64,000 nt of DNA from DATDAH01 sp963792205 (GTDB lineage: Bacteria > Actinomycetota > Acidimicrobiia > Acidimicrobiales > DATDAH01): NCBI GenBank assembly GCA_963792205.1, contig CAWBVI010000002.1, positions 992,001-1,056,000 on the forward strand, read 5' to 3'. The translations under genes and the position numbers were made by a program. Positions 1 to 8,790 of the stretch are shown here, in pieces. The notes below the pieces were generated by a model. It searched no databases, was not told the DNA's origin, and saw nothing but the letters and a program-made list of their open reading frames with translations. The stretch's first letter is position 1. Each line of letters opens with the position of its first letter.

Positions 1-1517
1 CCGCTGATCAGCGCCGGCGCGACGAAGCGCACCTGCTGGTGCGCCACCCGCACCGGACGGCCCAGGTGCTGGCGGGCCTTGCGCTGCAGGAGGACGACCT
101 CGACGAGCGCCCCCACGCTGGCGGCGAGAGCGAGACCAGCCGCCCCGAGGCGCAGCGGCAGGTCGTCGCCGCTCCTCGCCGCCTCCGACAGGGGCTTCAG
201 GGGGGCGGGCAGGTCGCCCCACCCGGTGACCTCGCCGGCCCCGACGACGAGGCGCTCGAACTGGAACATCAGCACGATGCCCAGGACGGAGGAGATGGTC
301 ACCCGCACGACGGCGTAGACCGCGGTGGCCCGGACGTCGCCGACGGCGTAGAGGAGGTTCTGGAGGAGGCGGGAGGCGCCGATCGACAGCAGCCCCGTGG
401 CATACGCGGCCAGGATCAGCCAGACCAGCGTGGTGTCGTCGGCCTCGAAGCGCCCCCGCTCGTAGATCGCCCCGACGATGGCGCTGCCGGCGGTGATGTA
501 GGCGACCACCGTGAACGTCATGAAGAAGGAGATCCGCCCGAGCCCGCGGTCGAGGCGCTCGATCAGGGCCGCCGGGTCGGTGCTCGTGCGGGAGAGCTCG
601 GGTAGCTCGGCGGCGGCCACGCTCACGGCGAAGAGGCTGATGGGGAGGATGTAGAGGACCTGGGCGTAGCCGAGGGCCGCCACCGCGCCGGTGGTCAGCA
701 GCGACGCCAGCACGAGGTCGACGAAGGCCACGAACTGCACCGCTCCCCGGCCGAGGATGGCGGGCCCGAACCGGCGGATCGATGTTCGGACCCCGTCGAC
801 GTCGGTGCGCAGGCTCAACCGGATCCCCGGGTCGACCTTGCGGACGGAGGGCACCTGGATGAGGAACTGGAGCAACCCACCGACGAAGACGCCCCAGGCG
901 AGCGCTTCGGCCACGTCGGCCTCGCCCCAGCTCCGCAGGCCGACGAAGAAGAGCACGGCGATCTGGGCCGCGTTCCAGACCACCGGGGCCACGTACGCCA
1001 GGAAGAACCGGCGGTGACTGTTGAGCACGCCCAGGCACCACGCGGAGAGGACCAGGAACCCGATCCCCGCGGTCACGATCCGGACGAGGTCGACGGTCAG
1101 GTCATGGGCATCGCCGCTGAACCCCGGGGCGAGGACGGCCGTGAGGGGCTCGGCGAAGACGACGCCGACGACCACCAGCACACCGGTGAGCAGGCTGAGC
1201 AGGCCCGCGATCGCCCCGGCCAGGCGGCCGGCGTCCTCCTCCCGGCCCTCGGCCAGGAACTTGGAGTACACGGGGATGAACGCGGCCGAGAGCACGCCTT
1301 CGCCGAGGAGGTTCTGGAGGAGGTTCGGGATGCGGAGTGCGGCCCGGAACGCGTCGGCCGCCACGCCGGCCCCGAGGTAGGCCCCCATCGCCGACTCCCG
1401 CACCAACCCTGCGGTGCGGGAGAGGAAGATGCCGGCGGCGACGAGGGCCGATGAACGGCCGGTGTCCGGTACGGGAAGCTGCTCCTCCGCGGGGAGTGGT
1501 GCCCCGGGGTCGGTCAC
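1..1517 (-). CDS. murJ: Lipid II flippase MurJ (MviN family), C-terminus beyond window edge
   Basis: Multi-pass membrane protein that flips lipid II across the cytoplasmic membrane for peptidoglycan synthesis. The N-terminal 505 codons are present; the C-terminus lies off the window. After a short polar leader (VTDPGAP) comes the family start, SRTAGLVRESAMGAYLGAG, then RIPNLLQNLLGEGVLSAAFIP, the conserved MurJ signature region, and repeated hydrophobic helices. The GTG start at 1517 shares bases with the TGA of the upstream gene (GTGA), so translation is coupled to the membrane coiled-coil gene. It is the last gene of a minus-strand group that begins at 5065. Family assignment is firm; the exact end cannot be seen. 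Confidence 0.9.
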   Translation of the reverse strand, partial: MTDPGAPLPAEEQLPVPDTGRSSALVAAGIFLSRTAGLVRESAMGAYLGAGVAADAFRAALRIPNLLQNLLGEGVLSAAFIPVYSKFLAEGREEDAGRLAGAIAGLLSLLTGVLVVVGVVFAEPLTAVLAPGFSGDAHDLTVDLVRIVTAGIGFLVLSAWCLGVLNSHRRFFLAYVAPVVWNAAQIAVLFFVGLRSWGEADVAEALAWGVFVGGLLQFLIQVPSVRKVDPGIRLSLRTDVDGVRTSIRRFGPAILGRGAVQFVAFVDLVLASLLTTGAVAALGYAQVLYILPISLFAVSVAAAELPELSRTSTDPAALIERLDRGLGRISFFMTFTVVAYITAGSAIVGAIYERGRFEADDTTLVWLILAAYATGLLSIGASRLLQNLLYAVGDVRATAVYAVVRVTISSVLGIVLMFQFERLVVGAGEVTGWGDLPAPLKPLSEAARSGDDLPLRLGAAGLALAASVGALVEVVLLQRKARQHLGRPVRVAHQQVRFVAPALIS

Positions 1518-2248
1518 GGGGGCAGGGCCGGGCCGCCGTCGGCCTCGTCGAGGGCGAGGCGCAGGGCCTCCATCTCCTCCAGCACCTCGTCGACGGTGGT
1601 GTTCACCCCGCCCAGCTCGGAGGGATCGGCGCCCACCGAGAGCTCGAGCGAGCGGGCGACGGCCTCGTCGAGGCGGGCATCGAGGAGCGTGAGCCGGTCC
1701 CGGGTCTCCGAGAGCACGCGGTCGATGCGCTGGGCGCTGGCCAGCTGGGCCTCGAGCGCCTCGACGGTCCGCTCCCGGCTCGGGGAGGCGCTCTGCTCGA
1801 CCTGGGCCAGCTCGGCGAGCACCCGGTCCGTGTCGATCTGGCGCCGGACGTCTTCGAGGGTCTGCCCCCGCTGCGCGACCTGCCCCGCCTCCTGGACGCC
1901 CTGGTCGAGGCGGGCGGCGATGAGCTGGAGGCGGTCCTTGAGGGGCCCCGGCGCCACGCCGGCGGTGGCGACGCTGAAGCGGTTCTGGGCCTGGATGGCC
2001 TGCTGGACGGCCCGCCGCCAGGGCTCCCGCAGCGAGAACGGGTCGACGGGGCCCGGACCCAGGCGCACCCGGTGCTTGCGGACCACCGGTATCGCCACCG
2101 CGATCAGCCAGGCCACGAGGGCGAGGGCCAGGGCGCCGCTGACCCCGGCGCTGACGAGGATGCCCAGTGCGGCCCCGGCCCCGGCGGCCAGGATCGCCTT
2201 GGCCCCCATCCCGGCCACCACGGCATCGCGGGCGAGGATCGGGAGCAC
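1514..2248 (-). CDS. Two-TM membrane protein with long coiled coil, function unknown
   Basis: 244 residues. Residues about 8-55 are two alanine/glycine-rich hydrophobic helices, followed by a basic stretch (RKHRVRL) and a long charged helical C-terminus (about 70-240) that reads as coiled coil. The protein is probably anchored in the membrane with a cytoplasmic coiled-coil tail. It lies 4 nt downstream of the solute-binding/vWA gene and overlaps murJ by 4 nt, so it belongs to the same transcription unit. The architecture is loosely reminiscent of XpaC-like proteins found with vWA and TelA proteins, but I see no diagnostic motif and do not assign a function. Confidence 0.7.
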   Translation of the reverse strand: MLPILARDAVVAGMGAKAILAAGAGAALGILVSAGVSGALALALVAWLIAVAIPVVRKHRVRLGPGPVDPFSLREPWRRAVQQAIQAQNRFSVATAGVAPGPLKDRLQLIAARLDQGVQEAGQVAQRGQTLEDVRRQIDTDRVLAELAQVEQSASPSRERTVEALEAQLASAQRIDRVLSETRDRLTLLDARLDEAVARSLELSVGADPSELGGVNTTVDEVLEEMEALRLALDEADGGPALPP

Positions 2249-2252
2249 GCGC

Positions 2253-4091
2253 CTAGAAGTTGGAGATCACCGCAGCCAGCACGCGGTCGATCGTGGCTGC
2301 GTCCGAGGCGTTGTACAACGCAGCATCGGAGGCCTCGGCGATCTGGCGCAGGCGGGCGACGTCGGCGATCTCGCCGTAGGCGATGGTGAAGACCCGCACG
2401 GGGCGGGATCGTTGGCCCTCGCTGCCGGCGTTCAGATCGTCCAGCAGGGCGTCGAGCTGTTCCTCGTCGTCGCCCTCGGTCCCGTCGTCGTTGACCCCGT
2501 CGCTCAGCAGCACGATGGCGTTGATGCTCTCGGGGTCGAAGGCCTCGACCGCCTCGTTGTAGGTCCGCTGGACGGCGGTGTACAGCGGGGTGGCGTTGGT
2601 GGGGATGAGCCCGTTGATGCTGGCCGCGAGCTCGGCCACGTGGCTCGCCGTCATCGGTGCCGGATCGACCAGGTCGACCACCTCATCGGTCGCGTCGGGA
2701 CCGATCTCGGTCGAGAACACCCGGAGCCCGACCACGTCGCGCGAGGAGAACTGGTCGAGGGAGTTGACCGAGGCCTGAATGGCGAGATCGAGCTTCGTCG
2801 GGCCCGAGCTGCCCTGGGCCGGATCGCCCATGGAACCGGAGACGTCGACCAGGAGGGTCACCCGGGCCGGCTTGCGCTGCTCGTCCCAGCGGTCGAGGAG
2901 CTCGATCATCACCGGTGGCTCCGGGACCTCGAGCAGGGTCTGGGGCTGGTCGGGGTCGACACCGTTCTCGCCGGTGATCGGCGCGGCGATGGCCACGTCG
3001 GGGTTGCCCGGTCGGAAGCCGAACTCGAGCACCCGTTCCTGGTTGGCCGCTTCCTGGACGAAGGTCTGGAAGAGCTCGGCGCCCTCCCGCTCCTCGGCGG
3101 AGACCCACTCGGCGTCCAGGACGAAGAAGGGGTTGTCCGAGTAGAGCGTGCCCTCCTCGGGATAGATGGCCACGAGGGGGATGCGGGGCGGGCGGGCTTC
3201 CTCGCCGGGCTGGAGGACACCGTCGGGGTTGCCGCGGTTGTAGTCGATCACCGACTTCTCTTCGACGGCCACGGCGGAGGCATAGGTCAGCGAGGTGCCG
3301 CGCTGATCGGCCCGGTAGAGGTTGTTGAGGAAGGTGAGCGTGGTGTCGCCGTAGTGGACGACTGCGGACTCCACGCCGGTGGCGAAGTCGACCACGTCCT
3401 GGCGGGCGAGGTCCTCCTCGGTCAGGCCGTCGGTCTTGCCGGTGGCGGCGTAGCTCTGGGCGATGAGGGCCGAGAGGCCGCTGGTCGAGAAGTTGGGGTT
3501 GGTCTTGCCCAGCCGGAACGGCCCCCACTCCGGGTGGTCGTACGCAGCCCACCCTTCGCCGCTGGTGGCCAGCTCGAGGATGTCGGCCCACCCCAACGCC
3601 TCGTCCGGCCAGCCGAGGGCCTCGGCCATGGGCTGGGGCATGGCGATGACCAGCGGGGTGAGCATGAAGGGCGTGCCGGTGCCGGCGATGGCCTCGTCAC
3701 CCTGCTCGGTGAGGCGCTGGTCGACGATCGCCCCCCAGGCGCTGGACGCCGGCGACCAGACGACGGGTCGGGGCCCCTGGCTCTGCTCGTCCCAACCCTC
3801 CACGAGCAGGGACGCCCCGAGCCCGGACGACTTCGACTGCGGGCGGATGAAGACGCACTCACCGTCGACCTCGGCCTCGTCGGAGCCGTTGAAGGTCCGG
3901 GCCAGGTCCGTGAGCAGGTCGATCTTCTCGGGCGACACCGCCAGATCGACGACCAGGCAGTCGCCGGGGTCGCCGAGGACGTCGTCGATCGTCGTGTCGT
4001 CCGGCCCGGCGTTCTCGCCGTCTTCGCCGCCACTGCTGCACGCCGCGGCCAGCGCCGCGAGGACGAACACCGCCGCCAGGCCCTTCTTCAA
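2253..4091 (-). CDS. Lipoprotein: extracellular solute-binding domain fused to von Willebrand factor A domain
   Basis: 612 residues. The start is taken as TTG at 4091: it follows GGAGGA by 6 nt and overlaps the upstream stop (TTGA). A longer GTG reading from 4106 would put that Shine-Dalgarno inside the coding region. The N-terminus is a lipoprotein signal (hydrophobic core, then LAAACSSGG with the lipobox Cys). Residues about 40-390 resemble a type II periplasmic solute-binding fold. The C-terminal ~200 residues are a vWA domain with an intact MIDAS (DVSGSM, a Thr in NATPLYTA, and LLSDG). It is therefore an exported, membrane-anchored, metal-dependent adhesion-type protein joined to a ligand-binding module. 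The ligand is unknown, and no cognate permease lies nearby. Confidence 0.8.
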   Translation of the reverse strand: MKKGLAAVFVLAALAAACSSGGEDGENAGPDDTTIDDVLGDPGDCLVVDLAVSPEKIDLLTDLARTFNGSDEAEVDGECVFIRPQSKSSGLGASLLVEGWDEQSQGPRPVVWSPASSAWGAIVDQRLTEQGDEAIAGTGTPFMLTPLVIAMPQPMAEALGWPDEALGWADILELATSGEGWAAYDHPEWGPFRLGKTNPNFSTSGLSALIAQSYAATGKTDGLTEEDLARQDVVDFATGVESAVVHYGDTTLTFLNNLYRADQRGTSLTYASAVAVEEKSVIDYNRGNPDGVLQPGEEARPPRIPLVAIYPEEGTLYSDNPFFVLDAEWVSAEEREGAELFQTFVQEAANQERVLEFGFRPGNPDVAIAAPITGENGVDPDQPQTLLEVPEPPVMIELLDRWDEQRKPARVTLLVDVSGSMGDPAQGSSGPTKLDLAIQASVNSLDQFSSRDVVGLRVFSTEIGPDATDEVVDLVDPAPMTASHVAELAASINGLIPTNATPLYTAVQRTYNEAVEAFDPESINAIVLLSDGVNDDGTEGDDEEQLDALLDDLNAGSEGQRSRPVRVFTIAYGEIADVARLRQIAEASDAALYNASDAATIDRVLAAVISNF

Positions 4092-5065
4092 CTGACTTCC
4101 TCCCACGTGGATCGCAGCGCATCGATGGCGCCGGCCGACGGTAAGGGCTCGCCGGCCTCACCCGAGTCCCAGCCCGCCGCCTCCAGCGCCTCGGCGAGCT
4201 CGTCGGCATCGGCGAGCTCACCCACGTCGAACCCGCGCCGTGGGGCGAGCACCACCGTCGCCCGGAACATGGGCGCAGGGTAGGTGATCGTCAGGTCCTC
4301 ACCCCGTCCACCCCCGGCGGCGGCCTCGGCCTCGAGCCCGAGGGCGCCGACCGCACCGAAGGCGGCCCGGCCCTGGGTGAGGAGGGTGTCGAGGGCCGAG
4401 CTGCCGGAGCGGGGCGGGACCGCATCCTCCAGGTCGCGCAACCAGCCGTCGTCGATGTCCTGCGAGGCGAAGTCGGTGCGCCCGACGTGGTCGGCCATGG
4501 CCTGGGTCAGCACCAGCAGCCCCGTGGCGCTCGTGTCCGGGGCGTCGTAGCCCGGCTTGACGGTTCCCCAGGCGCTCTCGCCACCGTGCTCGGTCCACGG
4601 CTCACCCGCGGCATCACCGAGGCAGGACCAGGTGAGCTCACCGCAGTCCTCGGCCAGCGCTCCGATCCGGTCGTCGAAGCCGACGATCGCCAAACCGGTC
4701 GAGGCGTCGAGCGCGGTCGATTCGTCGAAGAGCGGCTCGAAGGTGGCGAACTCCCGGCGTTGGTCCACCTGGACGGCGAACGGGTCGAGGGTCAGCCAGG
4801 CATCGGCGTCGAGCTCGGCCGCCTCCTCGCTCAGGCGGTCGACCGTGGTGCCGACGGCCTCGATCTCGACCTCGGCCAGCCCTTCGTCCTCCAGTCGTTC
4901 GCACACGTCGGCCAGCTCCTCGGCGCAAAGGAGCGCCATCCGGTCCCCCTCGCCGTCGGACCCCGAGCCGCCATCGCCCCCGTCGTCGTCACTCAGGGCG
5001 GAGCGCAGGAGGAGGGCCGAGCCCACCATGATCAACGCGCCCACCAGGGCGACGACCCGTCGCAT
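4088..5065 (-). CDS. Exported solute-binding-like protein
   Basis: 325 residues, beginning with one N-terminal hydrophobic helix (residues 4-22, no lipobox Cys), then an acidic glycine/serine linker and a domain resembling the type II binding fold of the downstream gene (for example SAWGTVKPGYDAP, TGLLVLTQAMADH). It probably works with the vWA lipoprotein, whose TTG start overlaps this stop by one codon position. The ATG at 5065 has the minus-strand hexamer TAGGCT 9 nt upstream and no Shine-Dalgarno, suggesting a leaderless message. First gene of the group that ends in murJ. Substrate unknown. Confidence 0.7.
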   Translation of the reverse strand: MRRVVALVGALIMVGSALLLRSALSDDDGGDGGSGSDGEGDRMALLCAEELADVCERLEDEGLAEVEIEAVGTTVDRLSEEAAELDADAWLTLDPFAVQVDQRREFATFEPLFDESTALDASTGLAIVGFDDRIGALAEDCGELTWSCLGDAAGEPWTEHGGESAWGTVKPGYDAPDTSATGLLVLTQAMADHVGRTDFASQDIDDGWLRDLEDAVPPRSGSSALDTLLTQGRAAFGAVGALGLEAEAAAGGGRGEDLTITYPAPMFRATVVLAPRRGFDVGELADADELAEALEAAGWDSGEAGEPLPSAGAIDALRSTWEEVS

Positions 5066-5101
5066 CGGCGGCTGAGCCTACGGGCCGTAACCTTTCCGGC
5101 C
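5066..5101. promoter_or_regulatory. Divergent promoter region between solute-binding operon and proA
   Basis: Only 36 bp separate the two start codons. On the plus strand TAACCT (5088-5093) sits 8 nt before the proA GTG. On the minus strand TAGGCT (complement of 5075-5080) sits 9 nt before the ATG at 5065. Both fit leaderless actinobacterial -10 elements. Inference from sequence only. Confidence 0.45.
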
Positions 5102-6349
5102 GTGACCATGACCCCCGTGGCCGAGCTGGCCCGGCGGGCGAAGGCGGCGTCCCGCGCCGTCGCCGCCGCGTCGACAGCCGACAAGGACGCCGCGCTCCAT
5201 GCCGCCGCGGATCTGCTGGTGGCCCGCCAGGACGAGGTCCTGGCGGCCAACGTCGTCGACGTCGCCCGGGCCGAGGCCGAGGGCGTGACCGCCACGGTCG
5301 TCGACCGCCTCCGCCTGTCCCCGGCCCGGGTCGAGGCGATGGCCGGTGGCCTGCGTCAGGTCGCGGCGCTGGCCGACCCGGTGGGCGAGGTGCTCGACGG
5401 GTGGACCCGCCCGAACGGCTTGCGCATCCAGCGGGTGCGGGTGCCGCTCGGGGTGGTGGCGATCATCTACGAGAACCGGCCGAACGTGACGAGCGATGCC
5501 GCCGGGCTGTGCGTGAAGGCCGGAAATGTGGCCTTCCTGCGGGGATCGTCGGGCGCCATCGACTCCAACCGGGCCGTCGCGGCCGTGCTCCGCGAGGGGA
5601 TGGCCAAGGCCGGGCTGCCGGAGGACGCCGTCGTCCTGGTCGAGGACACCAGCCGGGAGGCCGCGGTCGAGTTCATGCAGCAGCGGGGCGCGGTGGACTG
5701 CCTCATCCCCCGGGGCGGGCCTTCGCTGATCCAGTCGATCCTCGAGCACGCGACCGTGCCCTACGTCATCGACGGCGACGGGAACTGCCACGTCTACGTC
5801 GACGAACACGCCGATCTCGACATGGCGCTGGCGATCGCCGTGAACGCCAAGACGCAGCGGCCTTCGGTGTGCAACGCCGCCGAGACGCTGCTCGTCCACG
5901 CCGGTGTCGCCTCGAAGTTCCTGCCCCGGGCCGCCGAGGCGCTCGAGGGCGTCGAGCTGGTGGCCGACGAGCGGGCCCAGGGGCTGCTGCCTGGTGCGCA
6001 GGCGGCGACCGAGGACGACTGGTCGCGTGAGTTCCTCGACCTGAAGCTGGCCGTCGGCGTGGTCGACGGCCTCGACGAGGCCATCCTCCACATCGCCCAC
6101 TACGGCTCGGGCCACTCCGAGGCCATCGTCACCGACTCGGTCAGCGCCGCCGACCGGTTCTGTCGGGAGGTCGATGCCGCCGCCGTGCTGGTCAACGCCT
6201 CGACCCGCTTCGTGGACGGCGAGGAGTTCGGTTTCGGGGCCGAGATCGGCATCTCGACCCAGAAGCTCCACGCCCGGGGCCCGATGGGCCTGCGGGAGCT
6301 GACCACGGCCAAGTACGTCGTCCGGGGCGACGGTCAGACCCGGGGCTGA
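5102..6349 (+). CDS. proA: Gamma-glutamyl phosphate reductase
   Basis: 415 residues. Reduces gamma-glutamyl phosphate to glutamate semialdehyde with NADPH, the second step of proline synthesis, in the cytosol. The protein is full length and carries VPLGVVAIIYENRPNVTSDA, the GSS loop (FLRGSSGAIDSN) and the catalytic-cysteine region RPSVCNAAETLL, ending GPMGLRELTTAKYVVRGDG as usual. GTG 5102 is preferred over ATG 5108 because TAACCT lies 8 nt upstream, as in other genes here; no Shine-Dalgarno is present for either. No proB is adjacent in the window. Confidence 0.95.
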   Translation: MTMTPVAELARRAKAASRAVAAASTADKDAALHAAADLLVARQDEVLAANVVDVARAEAEGVTATVVDRLRLSPARVEAMAGGLRQVAALADPVGEVLDGWTRPNGLRIQRVRVPLGVVAIIYENRPNVTSDAAGLCVKAGNVAFLRGSSGAIDSNRAVAAVLREGMAKAGLPEDAVVLVEDTSREAAVEFMQQRGAVDCLIPRGGPSLIQSILEHATVPYVIDGDGNCHVYVDEHADLDMALAIAVNAKTQRPSVCNAAETLLVHAGVASKFLPRAAEALEGVELVADERAQGLLPGAQAATEDDWSREFLDLKLAVGVVDGLDEAILHIAHYGSGHSEAIVTDSVSAADRFCREVDAAAVLVNASTRFVDGEEFGFGAEIGISTQKLHARGPMGLRELTTAKYVVRGDGQTRG

Positions 6350-6360
6350 GCCTCGGAATC

Positions 6361-6398
6361 TTGACCAACCGGTCAAGACCGATCGGTAGGCTCTCAGC
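6361..6398 (+). promoter_or_regulatory. Promoter with palindrome upstream of MoxR gene
   Basis: TTGACC-AACC-GGTCAA (6361-6376) is a 6-bp inverted repeat whose left arm resembles a -35 element. TAGGCT (6386-6391), 19 nt further on, is a -10-like hexamer placed 7 nt before the GTG of the next gene. The palindrome could be an operator for a dimeric repressor. The regulator is unknown. Confidence 0.4.
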
Positions 6399-7310
6399 GT
6401 GAGCGACTACCGGTTCGATTCCGTCGATGTGGTCCGCGAGGGCCTGGCCAAGGTCGACTACCTGGCTGACGAGGGCATCGCCGGGGTCGTGTACCTCGCC
6501 GACCGGTTGGAGAAGCCGGTGATGGTGGAGGGGCCGGCCGGCACGGGCAAGACCCAGCTGGCCAAGTCGGTCGCCGAGATGACCGGCGCCCGCCTGATCC
6601 GGCTCCAGTGCTACGAGGGCCTCGACGAGGCCAAGGCGCTGTACGAGTGGAATTACAAGAAGCAGCTCCTGCGCATCCAGGCTGAACGCAACGCCGAGGG
6701 GACCTGGAACGAGATCGAGGACGACATCTTCTCCGAGGACTTCCTGCTCACCCGGCCGCTCCTCGAGGCCATCCGCGCTGAGGACCCCGTCGTGCTGCTC
6801 ATCGACGAGGTCGACCGGGTCGAGGTCGAGACCGAGGCCCTGCTGCTCGAGATCCTGTCCGACTACCAGGTCTCCATCCCGGAGCTGGGCACCGTGTCCG
6901 CCACCCAGATCCCGCTGGTGTTCCTCACGTCGAACAACACCCGGGAGCTGTCCGAGGCCCTGAAGCGGCGCTGCCTCTACCTCCACATCGACTACCCGGA
7001 CATGGAGCGCGAGAAGGAGATCGTCCTCACCAAGGTGCCCGGGGTGAGCGAGAGCCTGGCCGACCAGATCGCCCGGATCGTGCGCTCGATCCGTCAGCTC
7101 GAGCTGAAGAAGGCCCCGTCCGTCTCCGAGACCCTCGACTGGGCCCGGACGCTCGTGCACCTCGGCGTCGAGCAGGTCGATGAGGCCCAGGCCACCGAGA
7201 CCATCACCATCCTGCTCAAGTACCAGGCCGACATCGCCAAGGCCATCAAGGAGTTCGGCGGCGACGGGCAGTCCTGGGTCCGCGGCGGCCAGGCCCCGAG
7301 CCGCTCATGA
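6399..7310 (+). CDS. MoxR-family AAA+ ATPase
   Basis: 303 residues. Single AAA+ module with Walker A GPAGTGKTQ (about residues 46-54), Walker B VVLLIDEVDR (about 129-138) and the sensor region LTSNNTRELSEALKRRC. MoxR ATPases act with vWA partners as chaperone-like machines for cofactor insertion or complex assembly (NorQ/NorD and CoxD/CoxE type). The partner is the next gene, overlapping by 4 nt (ATGA). The client of this pair cannot be told from the neighbourhood. Leaderless-type start, see the upstream palindrome. Confidence 0.9.
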   Translation: MSDYRFDSVDVVREGLAKVDYLADEGIAGVVYLADRLEKPVMVEGPAGTGKTQLAKSVAEMTGARLIRLQCYEGLDEAKALYEWNYKKQLLRIQAERNAEGTWNEIEDDIFSEDFLLTRPLLEAIRAEDPVVLLIDEVDRVEVETEALLLEILSDYQVSIPELGTVSATQIPLVFLTSNNTRELSEALKRRCLYLHIDYPDMEREKEIVLTKVPGVSESLADQIARIVRSIRQLELKKAPSVSETLDWARTLVHLGVEQVDEAQATETITILLKYQADIAKAIKEFGGDGQSWVRGGQAPSRS

Positions 7311-8779
7311 CCGACGTCGCGTCGCCGGCCCCGACGACGGGCGACGCGCTGCTCGACCTGCTCAACGGCTTCATCGTCGAGCTGCGGGAGGCGGGGCTCC
7401 CGGTGAGCCTCACCGAGAACCTCGACGCCATGGCCGCGGTCCGCCACATCCCGCTCGAGGACCGGGAGGCGTTCAAGTACGCGCTCGCCGCCACGCTGGT
7501 CAAGAACAACGCCCACTGGCGGGCCTTCGAGACCGTCTTCGAGGTCTACTTCTCGTTCCGGGGCAAGCAGTACCTGATCGGCGAGGACGACGAGGTCGCC
7601 CTCGACGAGGACGGCCAGCCGATGGGCGAGATGGACGGCGCCCAGGGCGGCCAGGGCGGGCCCGGCGAAGCCATGAGCAACGAGCAGCTCGCCGAGATGC
7701 TCTACCGGGCGCTGCTCGAGGGTGACGAGGCCCTGCTGCGGGCCCTGGCCCGGCAGTCGGTCAGCCGCTTCGCGGGCATGGAGCCGGGGCGACCGGTCGG
7801 GGGCACGTACTACCTGTACCGCACGCTGCGGAACCTCGACCTCGACGGCCTGCTCGACCGCCTCATGGAGCAGGCCCAGCAGGACGCGCCGGCCCCCCTC
7901 AGCCCGCTCGAGGAGCGCCTCGAGCAGGACGAGTACCAGACCCGGATCGAGCAGCTGAAGAAGGAGATCGAGGCGGAGATCCGCCGTCGGCTCGTGGCCG
8001 ACCGGGGTGTCGAGGCCATGGCCAAGACCCTGCGCAAGCCCCTGCCCGAGGACGTCGACTTCATGCACGCCAGCCGGGAGGAGATGGCCGAGCTGCGTCG
8101 GGCGATCTACCCGCTGACCCGCAAGCTGGCCGTGCGCCTGGCCCGCAAGCGGCGCCACGGCCGCAAGGGCCCGCTCGACTTCCGCAACACCGTGCGCCAC
8201 TCGCTGAGCTACGGCGGCGTGCCGGCCGAGCCCAAGTTCCGCTATCCGAAGCCGGCCAAGCCCGAGATCTTCGTGGTGGCCGACATCTCCGGCTCGGTGG
8301 CGGCCTTCGCCCGCTTCACGCTCCACCTCGTCTACGCCATCAGCCACCAGTTCTCGAAGGTGCGGGCCTTCGTCTTCATCGACGGCATCGACGAGGTCAC
8401 CCGGTTCTTCGAGGGGGTCGAGGACATCGGCGACGCCATCCACCGGGTCAACACCGAAGCCGACGTGGTGTGGGTCGACGGCCACTCGGACTACGGCCAC
8501 GCCTTCGAGGTCTTCTGGTCGACCTACGGCAAGGACGTCGGTCCGAAGACCACGGTGCTCATCCTGGGCGACGCCCGGAACAACTACCACGCCTCGCAGT
8601 CCTGGGTGCTGAAGGAGATGCAGCACCGGGCCCGCCACCTGTACTGGCTGAACCCCGAGCCCCGCTCCTACTGGGACACCGGTGACTCGATCGTGGGGGA
8701 GTACGCCGTGCACACCGACGGCGCCTACGAGTGCCGCAACCTCCGCCAGCTCGAGGCCTTCGTCGAGAAGCTGGCCTAG
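7307..8779 (+). CDS. CoxE-like vWA domain protein, partner of MoxR ATPase
   Basis: 490 residues, cytoplasmic, no signal. The N-terminal half is helical and charged (LVKNNAHWRAFETVFEVYFS, then an acidic and glycine-rich segment near 105-125). The C-terminal ~180 residues are a vWA domain beginning IFVVADISGSVAAF, with the DxSxS part of a MIDAS, and ending in a segment with LYWLNPEPRSYW. It forms a conserved pair with the overlapping MoxR ATPase. The TAG stop is also the first half of a -10-like hexamer for the next gene. Confidence 0.85.
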   Translation: MTDVASPAPTTGDALLDLLNGFIVELREAGLPVSLTENLDAMAAVRHIPLEDREAFKYALAATLVKNNAHWRAFETVFEVYFSFRGKQYLIGEDDEVALDEDGQPMGEMDGAQGGQGGPGEAMSNEQLAEMLYRALLEGDEALLRALARQSVSRFAGMEPGRPVGGTYYLYRTLRNLDLDGLLDRLMEQAQQDAPAPLSPLEERLEQDEYQTRIEQLKKEIEAEIRRRLVADRGVEAMAKTLRKPLPEDVDFMHASREEMAELRRAIYPLTRKLAVRLARKRRHGRKGPLDFRNTVRHSLSYGGVPAEPKFRYPKPAKPEIFVVADISGSVAAFARFTLHLVYAISHQFSKVRAFVFIDGIDEVTRFFEGVEDIGDAIHRVNTEADVVWVDGHSDYGHAFEVFWSTYGKDVGPKTTVLILGDARNNYHASQSWVLKEMQHRARHLYWLNPEPRSYWDTGDSIVGEYAVHTDGAYECRNLRQLEAFVEKLA

Positions 8780-8790
8780 CGTCAGGGGCC

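Noticed and set aside
4092..4106. GTG 4106 as start of the vWA lipoprotein
   Set aside because: The codons after it are the Shine-Dalgarno (GGAGGA) for TTG 4091, which begins a proper lipoprotein signal and overlaps the previous stop.
1596..4283. 895-codon open frame on the plus strand
   Set aside because: Lies opposite well-supported minus-strand genes (membrane coiled-coil and solute-binding/vWA); composition is low-complexity and out of phase with any family.
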